Shown piece after piece: positions 33,714 through 46,830 of a stretch of 64,000 nt of DNA. A model generated the notes under the pieces. It was not told the origin of the DNA. It worked only from the letters and a program-made list of their open reading frames with translations, and did no database searches. The position numbers and the translations under genes are program-made. Every line of letters begins with the position of its first letter. The first letter of the stretch is position 1. Origin of the DNA: Primula veris (Eukaryota; Streptophyta; Magnoliopsida; Ericales; Primulaceae); NCBI GenBank assembly GCA_963682055.1, contig OY821751.1, positions 12,524,001-12,588,000 on the forward strand, in the 5' to 3' direction.

Positions 33714-35474
33714 CTAATTCGAACTTATATGTCCTGAAAATACGCCTCATAATTTGAAGTATATGGACCAAGTGTTTCCACAATCACCAATATTCTTACC
33801 TTTAACATAACTGGACTTTTAAAACAACTGTCAAGAAATAAACTTAATCTCCAGTCTATTAAGACCGCAAGTAAATTGCATTATATGATTAACCCATGTT
33901 GTGTATAACGATATTTACCTTGCTATATAGAATAAATATAAATAATATAGGAAGGCACTCTCTTTCAAATTCATGTCATTTCATATTCAGTGGTGATATT
34001 TTACCTGTAGAAGATTGTGTTGATGATGTAGTCCCTCCTCCATCACCAGCAGGGTGGGAAATACCATGCTTATTTATTAGATTCTGTATTTCCCTTCAAA
34101 AACGCAAAACAAAACAGTGTGAGAAAGTAGTTTTAATTATTATGGTATGAAATTGATAGTCAAATCAAAAGCATTTTATTGGGCATATAAAAAATCTTCT
34201 TCGAATAAACTTACTTTATCTAAAATATATAAAACACTACTGAGAAGAAGTTTGTTTATTTAACAAGTGTTTTGTTTTTTTTTTCTAGAGAAAGTAACTT
34301 TTATTCTCTTTGTAAGACAAATTGGTTAAGTCATGTGAAATAGTTTACCATGAGACAACCCGATAGGGTGTTGTATTCTCTAGTCCACGAGATTTGATTA
34401 ATTGCTTCACCTGAAAACATCATTATAATGTCCTCAGTGAAATACACTTTATAAAAGAACCAAATGATTAACGGTTAACATTTACATTACATTTTGTGTC
34501 CTCAGTGAAATACACTTTATAAAAAAGAACCAAATGATTAACGGTTAACATTTACATTACATTTTGTTTACTATTTTATAGAGTGCGTTAACTAATTAAA
34601 ATTTAAAAACTGACAGATCCTGGGAAACCCTAGTGATAACTTCCTTTTAATTAATCAAAAAATAAAATTTCAACCTTGGTGCTAACCAATTAATTTTTTA
34701 GAATGTCATTTTTTATGAGTTATTTTGATTTACTTCGATGCTACTTGGTGATAAACTAGTTTATTTTATTTATTTAAAATGTTTAGATACCCGGCTTTGC
34801 AATTGATGGGTGATGATTGGTTTAACGATAGTTTAATTGTTTTTGTCGAAAAAATATATTTCTCGTAATTTACCAAAAATAAATAATTATGGAGTATTTC
34901 AAAAAATTAGGGACCCGTAGAGAACAATCGTGCTTAACTTTGAATTCGTAAGAAAGTTTGTTGTTTTTGAGATTTTTCCATTTTAATAAAATTAACTATG
35001 TGATTTATTTATACTCAAATTTTGCCCCCTAAACTATAAAATCTTGAATCCGCCCGTGATTACGCACTAGGGAACCGCACTAGGGAATCAATCTCGATGA
35101 GACCTTATGGAACTCATATGCATTAGCTAGAAATGCTATCTACAAAAAGAGTCGAGTAAGATAATTGTAACTGGAAAATGCTCTTTCCCATATAAATAAC
35201 AAAATTTGAACAACTCTGCTAACAAATTTCATATTGCTCTATGATGGCTTATTGACTTTTTACCGTTAATATCTAAGCTTAGTATGGTAATTTTGACCCA
35301 TTTTATTGCTATCAAACGTTAAATCCAACTTAAAAAAAGCAAAGAGAAAACTATACATACCTTGTAAAAAGTTTTAGTCTTCTCTAGAGGGTTTAATTTA
35401 GTATTATGACGAACTTCGGAAATATGGTCAATAAAAAGTTGCTCATTATCGTATTTTTGTGGTGGAGCTGCCAT
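33714..35474 (-). CDS. Possible four-exon small gene of unknown function (about 94 aa)
   Basis: Exon 1 35474-35361 starts MAAPPQKYDNEQ and ends at donor AAG|GTATGT. Exon 2 34410-34349 follows acceptor TTTTCAG and ends ATG|GTAAAC. Exon 3 34093-34005 follows TTGAAG and ends CAG|GTAAAA. Exon 4 starts at 33733 after TTTTCAG and stops (TAG) at 33716-33714. The phases (0, 2, 1) join without a stop. The product is mainly charged helix (HISEVRHNTKLNPLEKTK, LIKSRGLENTTPYRVV) followed by a Gly/Ser/Thr-rich tail (HPAGDGGGTTSSTQ). I do not recognise it. Introns are 950, 255 and 271 bp. The 30-bp tandem repeat starts 23 bp upstream of the ATG. The structure rests on splice consensus and frame only. Confidence 0.4.
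34429..34566. repeat. 68-70-bp tandem duplication
   Basis: TGTCCTCAGTGAAATACAC through ACATTTTG occurs at 34429-34496 and again at 34497-34566, differing by two inserted A residues. It contains the palindrome TTAACGGTTAA. It lies in the first intron of the candidate gene. Confidence 0.9.
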
Positions 35475-35496
35475 CTTGTTTGAACTACTTCATAAA

Positions 35497-35616
35497 ACAA
35501 CGATAGTTAAATAAGAATAACATCAAACAACGATAGTTAAATAAGAATAACATCAAACAACGATAGTTAAATAAGAATAACATCAAACAACAATAGTTAA
35601 TTAGAATAACATTAAA
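35497..35616. repeat. 30-bp tandem repeat, about 4 copies
   Basis: Unit AACAACGATAGTTAAATAAG plus ten more bases (AATAACATCA), three near-perfect copies and a fourth diverged copy. Being head-to-tail without spacers, it is a minisatellite and not a CRISPR. Confidence 0.9.
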
Positions 35617-35984
35617 CATACTTTAAAAGACAATAATAAAAGAGCTTCAACCAAATTTAAAAAAAGTGCATTTGTAGTGTCGGTTTATATTTAAAAAAGT
35701 TCATCGAGCTCCAAAAACGAGTTTTTTAATGAAAACAAAAATCGAAACCTATGTTATCTTTCCAATCGATTTGGCACGCACTTTTAGTATTGAAAAGTAG
35801 AATATGAAAAATTAGAAACATTGTAGGTGGAGTAAATAAAAAAAAGAAACCATATAATAAAAAAATTAACATAGAATTAAACGGTAATGATTACAAAAAA
35901 AAAAGTCCCTTTTTTTGGACCCTCGTTTTCTTAGAATATTTTTTCAAGGGCCTTAATTTTTGGTTAGAATGGTTAAAAACAATT

Positions 35985-36190
35985 ATTCACTCCGTTCTCG
36001 TTTAATTGTCTATTACGAAAACTACGTGTAATTTTGACCGTTCAAGAACTTGTATCAAAATTGTTGAAATGAATTTTTTTAAAATTTGACCCTATAGTTT
36101 AAATATTTAATTTTATGATTAGATTTTAAAAATTATTTCGACAATTTTAATACAACTAACAATCTTATTTCGACAATCTTAAGTAACAAT
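35985..36190. mobile_element. Second Stowaway-like MITE copy, truncated
   Basis: Starts CACTCCGTTCTCGTTTAATTG and shares TGTAATTTTGACC, AACTTGTATCAAAATTGTT and the following AT-rich block with 7229-7390. The right end is not identifiable. Confidence 0.5.
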
Positions 36191-36289
36191 CAAATGTAAA
36201 AGTAAATTTATTTAAATTAGAATTATTGAGTGACTAAAAAAAATAAATATTAGAGAAACACAATGGAGCAAAAATAAAGGAGCAGTTCT

Positions 36290-37350
36290 TGAAGAATTGG
36301 AGAGAGAGAGAGAGATGATTAAATAGAGGTTTAGTGTTGGAATGAAATTCTTCACTCAGTTCTATGAATCATATCACCAAGGTTTGTGTATCTTCATTTA
36401 TTTATCTCTATTTTCTAAATAATCTCTTAATACAGAAAAAAAAAAAACAAGCTTTTTAGCTTAAAACACACAAACAAACAGTCCTTGGTAAGCTTTGGTG
36501 GCTAGTATTTACTGTTTGGTAAATGGGTCTAATTTTCCTAAATGATACTATTAAAGATTAGATTTTTCCATTTTGATTATTCATTTAGTCTATTTTGATT
36601 GATTGATTTATAGTTAATCTACTTTTCAAGTTTATGTTTACTTGTTAATTAGTTTTTATCTAATCTTTTAAGGTTTCTGTATCTTCCTATCTTCATTTGT
36701 TTCTCTCCATTTATTTCTCTATTTTTTCAAATATTCTTTTAATATAGTAAAACAAGCTTTTTAGCTTAAAAGCCACAACCAAACAATCCTTGGTAAGATT
36801 TAGTGGCAATTTGGTTAGTATTTACTGTTTAGTAAATGGGTCAGACCTAACTATCAATTGACAGTTTTGCTTTTTTTTTTTTTTTTTTTTTTGTTTTTGA
36901 GGATATTTTTGGAGTCACCAGTTTTGCTCATTAATTTTTTACACTTTTTTTCTTTTGGAGTGAATTGTTTTTCAAGTGCAGCTATTATGTATTTAAGCAA
37001 TTGCATATTATCAACAAGCTTCTTGTTTGAACTTCAAATCAGAACTGCACCTTTTATATTCTGCTTTCTTTTGCTTTTTTGTTTTTTGTTTTCTGTTTTT
37101 GTTTGAACACTATGTATGGCCAGAAATTAATCGACACTAAAATAAAGGCTGAACAAGAGCAAAAAAACTATAATTAAAAAAAACGAAACCAAACAGCCCC
37201 TTAAGCTTAAAATACTACCCAAAAAAGGCCCTTAGGCTTAAAAAGCTGCACACACAAAAAAAAAGACAACCAAACAGGCCCTAAAGATAAAAACTACAAA
37301 AAAAAACCTCTTAAGCTAAAAAAACAATTAAAAAACGAAACCGAACAGGC
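36290..37350. repeat. MITE debris and a tandem duplication of about 310 bp
   Basis: The block AACAAGCTTTTTAGCTTAAAA...TACTGTTTGGTAAATGGGTC (about 36450-36530) recurs at about 36750-36843. Several further ends with AGCTTAAAA and CCAAACAG(G)CCC occur at 37190-37350. They belong to the same terminal family as those at 52640 and 55900-56750. No coding frame is supported apart from the short VPS13-like piece at 37114-37144. Confidence 0.6.
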
Positions 37351-38397
37351 CCTAAAAAACACATACATAGATGTTTACGAAATCAATGATAATAGAAAAT
37401 AATCAATCCATCATAATCAAGAAGAGAAAACAATATAATAAAAAACTTACGTTAAGCTTAAGTGGGTGGAGGATTATATTTACTTTACTTTGCTTGCTGA
37501 TTAACTCAATGCTCCAACTTAGAAAGACAATTGCTTCTGCTTCTTCTTAACTCTCTTTAGTGCTACGACATTTTATAGCTTAAGTGAGTGGGTGGAGAAT
37601 TTGATTCACACCTAACTTGGTTGGTGGCAGACAAAGAGAATTTATTTTTTGTTTAGGAAATGCTATTTGTTTTAGATAAGGAGGAGTTTCTGCGAAAGAA
37701 TGTAATTTGATTCACACCTGACTTGGTGGCAGACAAAAAGAATTTCTTGGTTAGTTTCCACTCTGAGAAATAGAACAAGTACTATAAGTTCTTCCACTAT
37801 AATTTAATTTGTTTAAACTAATCCTAATAAAAAAATAAAAGTCTTGAAGCACTTTTTTAAGGTAAGTTGCCTTGAAGCATTTGGTTCGCGTTTCTTCTTA
37901 AATTTCACATTGGACATGTCACATAATGACTCTAAATTTCTGTAGTGGCTCGAAAGACCTATCAATTAACATTTAATCAAAGGACACAAAAGTCTCAATA
38001 GACAAAAATGTACTAGTGATCCACTTTGTCATATCCCTGAAGAGTTCTTATACCATTTAATTTCTGAATTTCTTTGTCTGAAATGTAATTGTATCTGGAA
38101 TTTGTATGGATAGAGAGAGGAAAATCTGAGTTAAAGTTGAAACTTGACTTATAGCGACATTTTTTTACCTTGGCTGAAGTTTTAAATTTGAAATCAATTT
38201 TAGATATCTGTTGTTTACCCATATAGTTCAAGCTTACTGCACATTTTCATAGCTTTATCTGTCCTAGTCTATTCTACAGATTTTATTTATTTCTTTGCAT
38301 TTTTCCACTAAAAAATAAAAAGCCTTCGAGCACGTGGTCCCTTTGTTGATATATGTGTTTTGTCCAGTCAATTTGACGCCTGATTTTATTTTAATAG
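37351..38397. other. Intergenic DNA, no gene seen
   Basis: AT-rich. Contains a repeated TTGATTCACACCT-ACTTGG...GGTGGCAGACAAA (near 37600 and 37708). It borders the VPS13-like pseudogene; upstream exons of that gene were not found here. Confidence 0.4.
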
Positions 38398-39745
38398 GTC
38401 AGTCTGGAGGAATACAGATTGGTCATTTCCTGTTCAAATCATAGAAGAGGACACTACTAAACTTAAGAAGAAGTGATGGTGCCCGTATTATGTTGAAGGC
38501 AGAGTTTAGGGGTTACGAGGAAGGATCACGGTTCATTGTTGTATTTCTCCTCGGATCAAGTAATGGACCAATTAGGTATCTTATATCCCTTAAGGCGGTT
38601 GTCTTACTAATTTATGAAAGGATTTAACTGCAAATAGCCCCCATGTACTTCTGGTTTTTGCAATTAACCCCCATGAACATCTAGATATTATCGTTTCACA
38701 ATCATTTCCCGTGTCTTATTAAACATTGGCATAACATTACGTTATGTGGTCCTTTGGTGATAATTTTTTGTTTGTTCCATGTATTGTTGACACCTTTTCT
38801 TGGAGAGAAATCAAATACAATTGTATACCGTCTTTAATTGATATTTTTTGTAGCAAAATTGCTGTAGGTAACTTTTTTTTTTCAACCGCTATATTTATTC
38901 GTTGATATTGACTAAATATGCATATCAATAAAATTGTTTTCCCTAAACTGGCTGAGGAAAACGAAATTATGCCATTTTGAATCAGACATGGGGGTTGCTA
39001 GCCAACTTTGCAAAAATCGGAAGTATGTATTTTTAAACCAGCCAATAGTGCATGACTACATGGGGTGATATGCATGCTCCCTTTTAAAAATCCTTCATGA
39101 TACTTGTGTTTATATTCACTTGATAAGTTGTTGTCTCATGCATGTGAATGATTAATTCCACAGGTTAGAGAACAGTGCAAAACATAAGAGAATAAGTGTG
39201 TGCCAATCTGGATTCGCCGATGATGCCTGGGTTCATTTGGAACCTCTCTGTATGGCCAGAAATTAATCGACACTAAAATAGATAGTGGCAGTATTAGTCC
39301 AGTTTGTAACGTTGATTTGGAAAAAAACTGGGATTTCATCTGTCGATTTTGGAGGCGTAGAATTAAATGCTTATATTGTTGATTTAGGGATTATCAAGGT
39401 AGTAAGGTTTGGTGAGGATGACATTTTACTGATGATTTTCAACACCTTGGGAAATTCTCTTGTCTAGAAAAATGCACAGAAGAGTGGTGTTCCTCTTGAC
39501 ATTACAGTTGAATTGGGAGTTGTCGGGGTTTCTGTTGTTGACCATAGACCAAAAGAGCTTGTTTATTTTTACCTGGAGCGAGTTTTCATATCTTATTCGA
39601 CTGGCTCTGATAGTGGAACTACCAGCAGGTGCAGACCTGTTCCTCTCTCTGTTATGCATTTCAATAAGTGTTCCTTTACCGGAAGAACATATCAATTTAG
39701 GTTGAAAGTTATAGTAAAACAGATTTTAAGAAAAAAAGGTATCTA
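38398..39745 (+). pseudogene. VPS13-like lipid-transfer protein gene fragment
   Basis: Pieces of the SHR-binding region of a plant VPS13 protein (bridge-like lipid transfer at membrane contacts). Exon-like 38398-38575 (after TAATAG, before GTATCT) reads DWSFPVQIIEEDT, a frameshift, then EFRGYEEGSRFIVVF. From 39164 (after CACAG) follow ISVCQSGFADDAWVHLEP, a breakpoint at 39250/39251, YGQKLIDTKID, a one-base shift, and YIVDLGIIKVVRFGEDD. At 39470-39628: DITVELGVVGVSVVDHRPKE and LERVFISYSTG, with donor AG|GTGCAG. A final piece at 39701 matches the next exon start. Frameshifts, a deletion and absence of the rest of this gene of more than 3000 codons make it a fragment. Confidence 0.75.
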
Positions 39746-42700
39746 ACATTTTAAGTTGTTTTTAAGTGTTTTTGATCGACCACGATATTAATAAAAGTCT
39801 CCCTTTTATGATGAAAAATCAAATTGCAGGTTAATTTGTCAGTTTGTCCAAATCCTGCAGGCCAACGTGTTCCATCAAAACAGTTCTTAAACTAAGATTT
39901 TTCATTAACATGGTACACTTAGTTGTTTTTAAGTGTCATTTTTGTTGAATACGTACCAAGTCATGTTACTGTTGTGGTTGACTTAATTTTACCATATGCG
40001 TTTGTGTTATATTTGACGGAAAGTGTGTATTCAAGCGACAAGCTCTAGATATGTTGGTTATTGAGTGGAGCTAGCTATTATGTATGAGTAAATATATTTT
40101 ATTCTCCGGCTTACTCTAATTACTGTACCATTGAAGCTGGATTTTTTGCATTTAGTGTATTATGTATGTTTACCCAATGTTATGGTAATTGATTCATTTC
40201 TGCAGTACAGAAGATGTTTTATTATATTGGATAGATTAAGATTGTTGAATAGGTACCATTGAAGCTGGAGTTTTTGCATTTAGTGTATTATGTATGATTA
40301 TACCATGTCGGTTTTTGATATATTTAATAGGGAAGGTGTATTCGAGCGATTGACCCTCAAATTGCTTAAGTGGAGCTATTATGTATATAAGCAATTGCAT
40401 ATTATCAGCAGGCTTCTTGTTTGAACTTCAAATTAGAACTGCGCCTTTTATTTTGCATGATCACATTATTGGTTACAACCTTTTTTTTTTAATTCTATTT
40501 CAGTTCTACTAGAAATTAAACTACAACTTCCTATAAATTTTCATTTGCTCTTTTGATAGTTCATTATTGTGTTATGTATTGGGTTCGTGAACCCTCTCGA
40601 TGAAATGCTAATTAAACGTGTTGACTTTGCTTCTGAGGTTTGCGTTTAAAAGAATTTAAATATATTCGGATATTTTAGTGTATTTGATTTCTGGCTGCTT
40701 AATTTTGTTCATTGTTGTGTACGTATAAGGTCAGGTCCACACCCTGCTTGATGAAATGCTTGTTAAAGAAGTTGCATTTGCTTATTTTAATTTTGGAACA
40801 TATAGTGGTATTAAAATGTTGGAATTAATAATATGCCTTTTAATTATTCTAACCAGATTAGGAAAATGATACAATATCCGATGGTATAAAGTCTAGACTA
40901 TAGAAATACATGGTCATCACGGTACACCTAACTTTTCATCCTCTTTTCTACAGAATAATGACGACTTGGCAAATCATAATAATAATGTATTGGCCGACAA
41001 GACTTGCATTAGACCAAAAAGGGTCATAAACACTTTCGGCAAGAACATGAGCCGTAACAGTTGAGAAGTTGTCTAAGCAATTGGATGGCTCATTAACCAA
41101 GAAACCATGGCAAAGAAGGTTAGTCATTACTGCCCACTTATTTTTTGTAACCAAACCAGCTTAAATGATATAGTCGTATTTGCTTACTATAAGTAATTTT
41201 GGATTCATTCTAATATTTTAGTGTAACAACAGTCAATCTGGAATCCTAAATTTCTGATTGTTAATAATACTGTGTCAAATGTACCTACTGGAAGCAGATT
41301 TGCATAGCATATTTTTCTTTTCTTGCATCTTTTTTACACATTACGGGATGCACGCCTGAGATATCCTTTAGAGGATTGAGGAGAAAACCACACATCTCTC
41401 TTAAATAAGTCTTTTATACAATTGGCTTCAACTTTGGGCTACCAAGGGTCTTTTAGTGTTCTTGTTTTGATAGCTTCGCTAGATGAGAATTTAAAAGTTT
41501 TTAATGGTTAGTACCCACTTGGTGAAGAATTTTTATATTTCTCACAGTCTTTGGTCTTTGATCTTTCCAGATGGATTATTTAATGTAAATTTAATTTTAA
41601 TACTTCCATTTAATTGCTATTTATTGCATTGTTACAGTCCGGGTGAGGTTCAAATTTGAGGAATCCGACTTAATTTCCGTTACTCATTTTTATAACAAAT
41701 GTCAGATATTTCGAGATTGTTGTCCAGAAATAATGATTCTGACAATTAGGATCTTGAGTTGATAGACTCTTTTCTGGCGCACTCCCTTTTCTTTTTCTTA
41801 TTTTGCCAAGCTAATCATTACTTTTCTGTTAAATGAGCTGAACAAGACCATCGTAGAAGGGACAAGCTACTTCAATTTTTAGTCGGAAAAAAATCAGGTT
41901 GCATAAGATAGGTTAGTGGTGTTTGATCTTCGCTGAGATTAGGCATATTTACATTCTCTGTTGTATGTGCATTTCTTTTTTCGTTTAAATAAATGTGTTA
42001 AAACATGATTTAGAAAGAGCGGTTTTGGTGGAGTTTCCTTCAACTACCCTTTTCTGTTGAAGCTTACGTTTTTGACAATTTAGTACGAATTTGCCAAACG
42101 AACCGGCTGTCTAATGCAATGCACCGCTAATTCATTCATAACTATAATGACACGAACTGATACTTAAGAGAAAACAACCAAGTGTTCTCACTTAATTTTT
42201 TACATTTAAAAATAAATTGAGTTGTTTATTTGATTGACATGTTCACCACTACTTACGAGTTGCGAACTTGTTTGACTGCAGCTAATAAGCTTAGGGTTTT
42301 TAATTTGGATTGAAAAGGTGGACACCATTTTTATGATCAGCTTTATAACTAAATATAAGTAAACTGATTTCTTTTTTAATTTTTCTGCAAGCCTGAGGCG
42401 AAAACTGACATTACCTTGTGACTGTAATGAACGAGTGAGGCGTGTGCCAGAGTCACGGTTTTAGCTCGTAAGAGCACGCGTAACTTTTTTTTGGAACAAG
42501 GAGTGTACTTGGAATTAGAAACATTGTTTTAAAAAGCGCACTTCGTAGTGAAAAAGCTCGATTCAAAGCTTAAAAAGCTCGCTTTTCCGCTTTTTACGCT
42601 TTTTGCATCTCTCTCACAAAAACGGTTTAGCTAAGATCTCGCTTTTTAAAACACTGCTTAGAAATCACTTTATCTACTATTACTGAGCCAGTAGTGTTGT

Positions 42701-45399
42701 ATTTTCTAACATAGATAGCTCTGACTTCTCTTCTGAGCCAGGATAGGCAGAGAGACATCATATACTAACAATAGGTTTTGACATTATAGTTCCTATTGTC
42801 CTGGCGAAATGTTAGTTTGTAAACTTTGATGGATTATAATCATTTCATAGTACTAGTGTACAATACCCACGCGATGCATGGTGCAACATGTGGGTTAGTG
42901 ATAATCCGCTTGCAAAATCAACATTTGCTTTATTGAAAAAATCATAATCATTTAGTTTCCTTACATACTAAAAAAAAAGGCAGTAAAAGAATTAATTGAA
43001 ATTAGAGTTAAATTGTTAATTTGTACCTGAGATAGAGAATGAAGGGTCCAAAAGTTCCAGGAAATTAAGATTCAGTTGGTGCTATTGTAATTTCTTTATG
43101 TTTTCAAGGGTATTTTTGTATTATTTTGATGCCAACTTAATATAACGGTTTTTTATTCCTGGTTTGTTCTAGATGTTTGTAAACACTTAAAGGAGAGGAA
43201 AACAATGGTTTACACTGCTGTTGGTTACCTGGGCGTATCTGCTCTGAGTGATCTTATGAAAAAGGTTCTGTTTTATCTTTACCTAATACACAAGAAGAGG
43301 TTTTCAAGTTTTTACTTTTGTTTAAATAAAGCTTCTTTTTTGCTAGAGGTATTGATAATGCTCTATATAATACATAATGGTGATTTTGCAAGTTGTGAAA
43401 ACCCATATAGCAGATAGGCTGAGCTGTGCATAACCAATTTTAAAGTGTCCTTTCATCTTTCTGTTGCTGAGTTTTCTCTTTTGGAGATACAAGAGCTAGT
43501 TGGATGATGTAAAAGTGGCATTTAGCCATGTTTGAGACATAACGGGTAGGGGGGTTTTCTTAATGAGAGTTTGCATCAAAGTTATGTGATTTTCAGATAT
43601 ATTTTTATTGGCATGTAGTCGCTCATTATTAAGTTTGTTTTGAAGTTCTAGTCCGTTAGATTACGTTCCACTGCTGAACTTGTAGGTGTATGCAATTCAA
43701 GCGTGTGGAGGTCAGAAAATTGCTAAGGGAATCGATTTAGAAGTGGTGGCAGCATATTATGGAATATCTTGAAAACTAGAGACCCAAATGCGTATAAAGA
43801 GAATGAAAAAGACGAGGAAATTTGAGGTTTGTTGCCATACTTTTGTCACGTGCATACACATTAAACACCATAAACTGTTTTGCATTTTGACTATCATGAC
43901 TTTATATGTTCTAGATTTTTGGGAAGAGAATGATTTACGTTCTGCTATGTAGCTTAGACAGTTAAGCTTCCGTTATTACATAGTAGGATAATGCAATATG
44001 AAGGTCCTATTTTAATTGACCTGTTATTATAAAGGAGTTTCCTGAATATCACAACTCATTGGAAGTTGCATTATGTGGAAACTAAGGGTCTGTCTCACCC
44101 AATATCAGATTGAGATTCTGCTTGTTTGGTCTGGTTTAAGACCAAAAGTATAACTATCGGGGACTTCACTGTTATTTGATTTTGATAACCAGAATATGCT
44201 TATAAGCCACCACACAGAGTAATCGGCATGCTTCTGAAGCTGGGTGTTTATAAGATGATTCACATAAAATTAATTTGGGACTGAATCTGCAGTATGTGTT
44301 TCTTGCAATTGCTTTGTCTATTAAACAGGAACAGTTTAAGAAACAGTATGAGTTTATCACGTAGGTGAGAGGAAAGAAGTAGAAGCTGTATTCTCTGTCA
44401 TCAATATTTGTTTTGGTCCACTTTAGCTTTTGGCTTAGATTAGTTCTTATGATTACTTTAGAATAGTGTATTGAATAAATGACCATCTTTGTTTGGTTTC
44501 TGAATGATTTTAAGAGGACTTGCTAAAATCAACAACTTGTTTGGTTGTTCTGCATAATCTTTATCTATATACTAATGAAAGTCCATCTTTTGTTATCTCC
44601 TTTTAAAGTTGTTTATTTGCTTCTTTGTAGTCAATGGTTCTGCGACTTTTATCACTGCCTGTTTATTTGTAATTTGTATATTCGGGTGCATCCTAGAGCA
44701 CATTTAACGAAACTGCAAATCTGGGATTCATTTGGTTGATATATTCATTTGCATACTTAGGATACGGTGTTTGCGTTAAATCTTTCACGGGCTGCTTGGG
44801 TTGATGTTCAATTTGTTAAAACTTTTTTATTTAATCTGACATTTGTGTTTTAGATTGTTGAAAACTCCAATTATATTATAGTATTTGTGCTTTCCAAGTG
44901 TGACCCTATCTCCTCAGCCCTACACTATAAAATACCTAAAACGGAAACCAACCCGTACAAGTCTCCCGACACCCGGTCCAACAACATAAAAAATTACACA
45001 GAACCATACCAAATGAAGTGGAATTCTTTACCTCTTCCCTCTCACCTTCCTGACCTGGCCTTAATTTTTTATTCACTTTTAATTAATTATTAGTATTCAT
45101 TTTTCTTCACTGCTATAGAAGTGGGCTGGCGTGAGCAACCGTAACAGTTCCCTTATATCACCAATTTACTCTAGAGAGAGTTTTTAGATTAGAGAGATGT
45201 TAGATTATGGTCTGATTAGAATTAGAGAAATAATAAGTATATATAGGTATGTTTTTGATAATTTAAATTATTAGGTTATGTTTTTGTTAATATAATAGAG
45301 ATATGGTATGTTTTTGTTAATCGCCCCAATAACAATATTTTCAAAATTACAACAAAAAAAAACTCGCTTTTTAAAAAAAAAACAGTTTTTCACAAAAAA
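39746..45399. other. Long gene-poor stretch with local duplications
   Basis: No coding exon I can defend. A 43-bp block ACCATTGAAGCTGGA...TATTATGTATG occurs at about 40128 and 40254. A GATGAAATGCT...TTTGCTT block occurs near 40600 and 40750. The block 40365-40450 resembles 36970-37055. A GCTCGCTTTTT-rich inverted segment lies at 42525-42660. CCACGCGATGCATGGTG near 42865 looks like a worn transposon end. Confidence 0.4.
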
Positions 45400-46830
45400 A
45401 AATAGTTTTTTCAGACAAAAAATAGTTTATCCACACAACAAAAAAAGACAAACCCGAAACAAATAAATAAAATCAAGAAAAAATAAAAAATCATACGGGT
45501 CAATAGAAAATGCATAAAAAGTGTATACGACTCAATAAAAGTGCATAAAACGCGCATACGAATGCATAAAGGTGCATAAAAATGCATACGAGTGTATAAA
45601 GGTCGCATAAAATGTAAATAAAATTACATACGAGTGCATACAAAATCAATAAAATTACATACGAGTGTATAAAAAGTAAATAAAATATGAATAAAAGTGG
45701 ATACGGGTGCATAAAAGGTCAATAAAAGTGCATACACGTGCATAAAATGTCAATAAAATTGTACACATGTGCAAAAAAATGTACATAAAAATGTCAAAAA
45801 AATATAAAATTCACAAAAAAAAACCTAAATAAATAATTAAAATCAAGGAAAAAAATAAAAAATCATACGAGTCAATAGAAAGTGCATACAGGTCAATAAA
45901 ATGGCATAAAACTTGCATATGATACAAGTACATAAAAGTGCATACAGGTGCATAAAAGTGTGTAAAAGTGCATACGGGTGCATAAAAGGTCAACAAAAAT
46001 GTATACGGGTGTATAAAATGTCAATAAAATTACATACGGTGTATAGAAAGTGCATAAAGAGATCAAGAAATATATTATTTAACAAAAAAAGAAAAAAAAT
46101 CGAAAAAACCCAAAATAAATAATTAAAATCAATAAAAAAAAAGTCAATAGAATATGCATAAAAAATGCATACATGTCAATAAAAGTGCATAAAACGTGCA
46201 TACTAGTGCATAAAATGTCAATAAAAGTGCATACGAGTGTATAAAAAGTCAATATAATTACATACGAGTGCATAAAAAGTGTATAAAATATGCATAAAAG
46301 TGGATACGGGTGCATAAAAGGTCAATAAAATTGTATACGGGTCTAAACAAAGTACATAAAAAGGTCAAAAAATTCAAAAAAATTCAAAAAAAAAAATCGA
46401 AATAACCCAAAATAAATAAATAAAATTAATAAAAAAAAAATCATACGAGTCAATAGAAAGTGCATACAGGTCAATAAAAGTGCATAAAACTTGCATAGGA
46501 TACGGGTGCATAAAAAGTGCATACGGATGCATAAAATATCAATAAAATTGCATACAGATGCATAAAATATCAATAAAATTGCATACTAGTGCATAAAAGT
46601 GTATAAAATTATATACGGGTGCATAAAAGGTCGATAAAAGAGTATACGGGTGCATAAAAGTCAATAAAATTGCATACGGTGCATAAAAAGGTCAAAAAAT
46701 ATATAAATTCACAAAAAATATAAAAAATAAAAAAAAACCCGAAATAAATAACTAAAATCAAGAAAAAAATAATGAAAAATCATACAGATCAATAGAAAAT
46801 GCATACGGGTTTCATAAAAGTTGGTTCCTT
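45400..46830. repeat. Minisatellite with higher-order repeat structure
   Basis: Composed of variants of a short unit built from GTGCATAAAA, GTGCATACGG and GTCAATAAAA. Every 280-385 bp a longer marker recurs, an A-rich stretch with ACCC(G/A)AAATAAATAA, AAAATCA(A)GAAAAAA and TCATACGAGTCAATAGAAA, at about 45440, 45825, 46108, 46402 and 46735. Open frames across it on either strand are by-products of the repeat. Confidence 0.9.

Noticed and set aside
35497..35616. Regular 30-bp direct repeats resembling a CRISPR array
   Set aside because: The units are directly adjacent with no unique spacers, and the DNA is a plant nuclear sequence.
39426..39695. 89-codon minus-strand frame
   Set aside because: Antisense to the VPS13-like fragment, whose plus-strand translation is recognisable.
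42525..42660. Symmetrical GCTCGCTTTTT/AAAAAGCTCG segment considered as a transposon
   Set aside because: Inverted similarity exists but no defined ends or target duplication could be found.
43205..43417. 70-codon plus-strand frame starting MVYTAVGYLG
   Set aside because: The first 20 residues look coding-like but the rest is low-complexity. No splice-linked partner or family was recognised.
45411..46573. Several minus-strand frames rich in Met, His, Tyr, Phe and Leu
   Set aside because: Translation of the minisatellite. The peptides repeat with the DNA period and have no domain.
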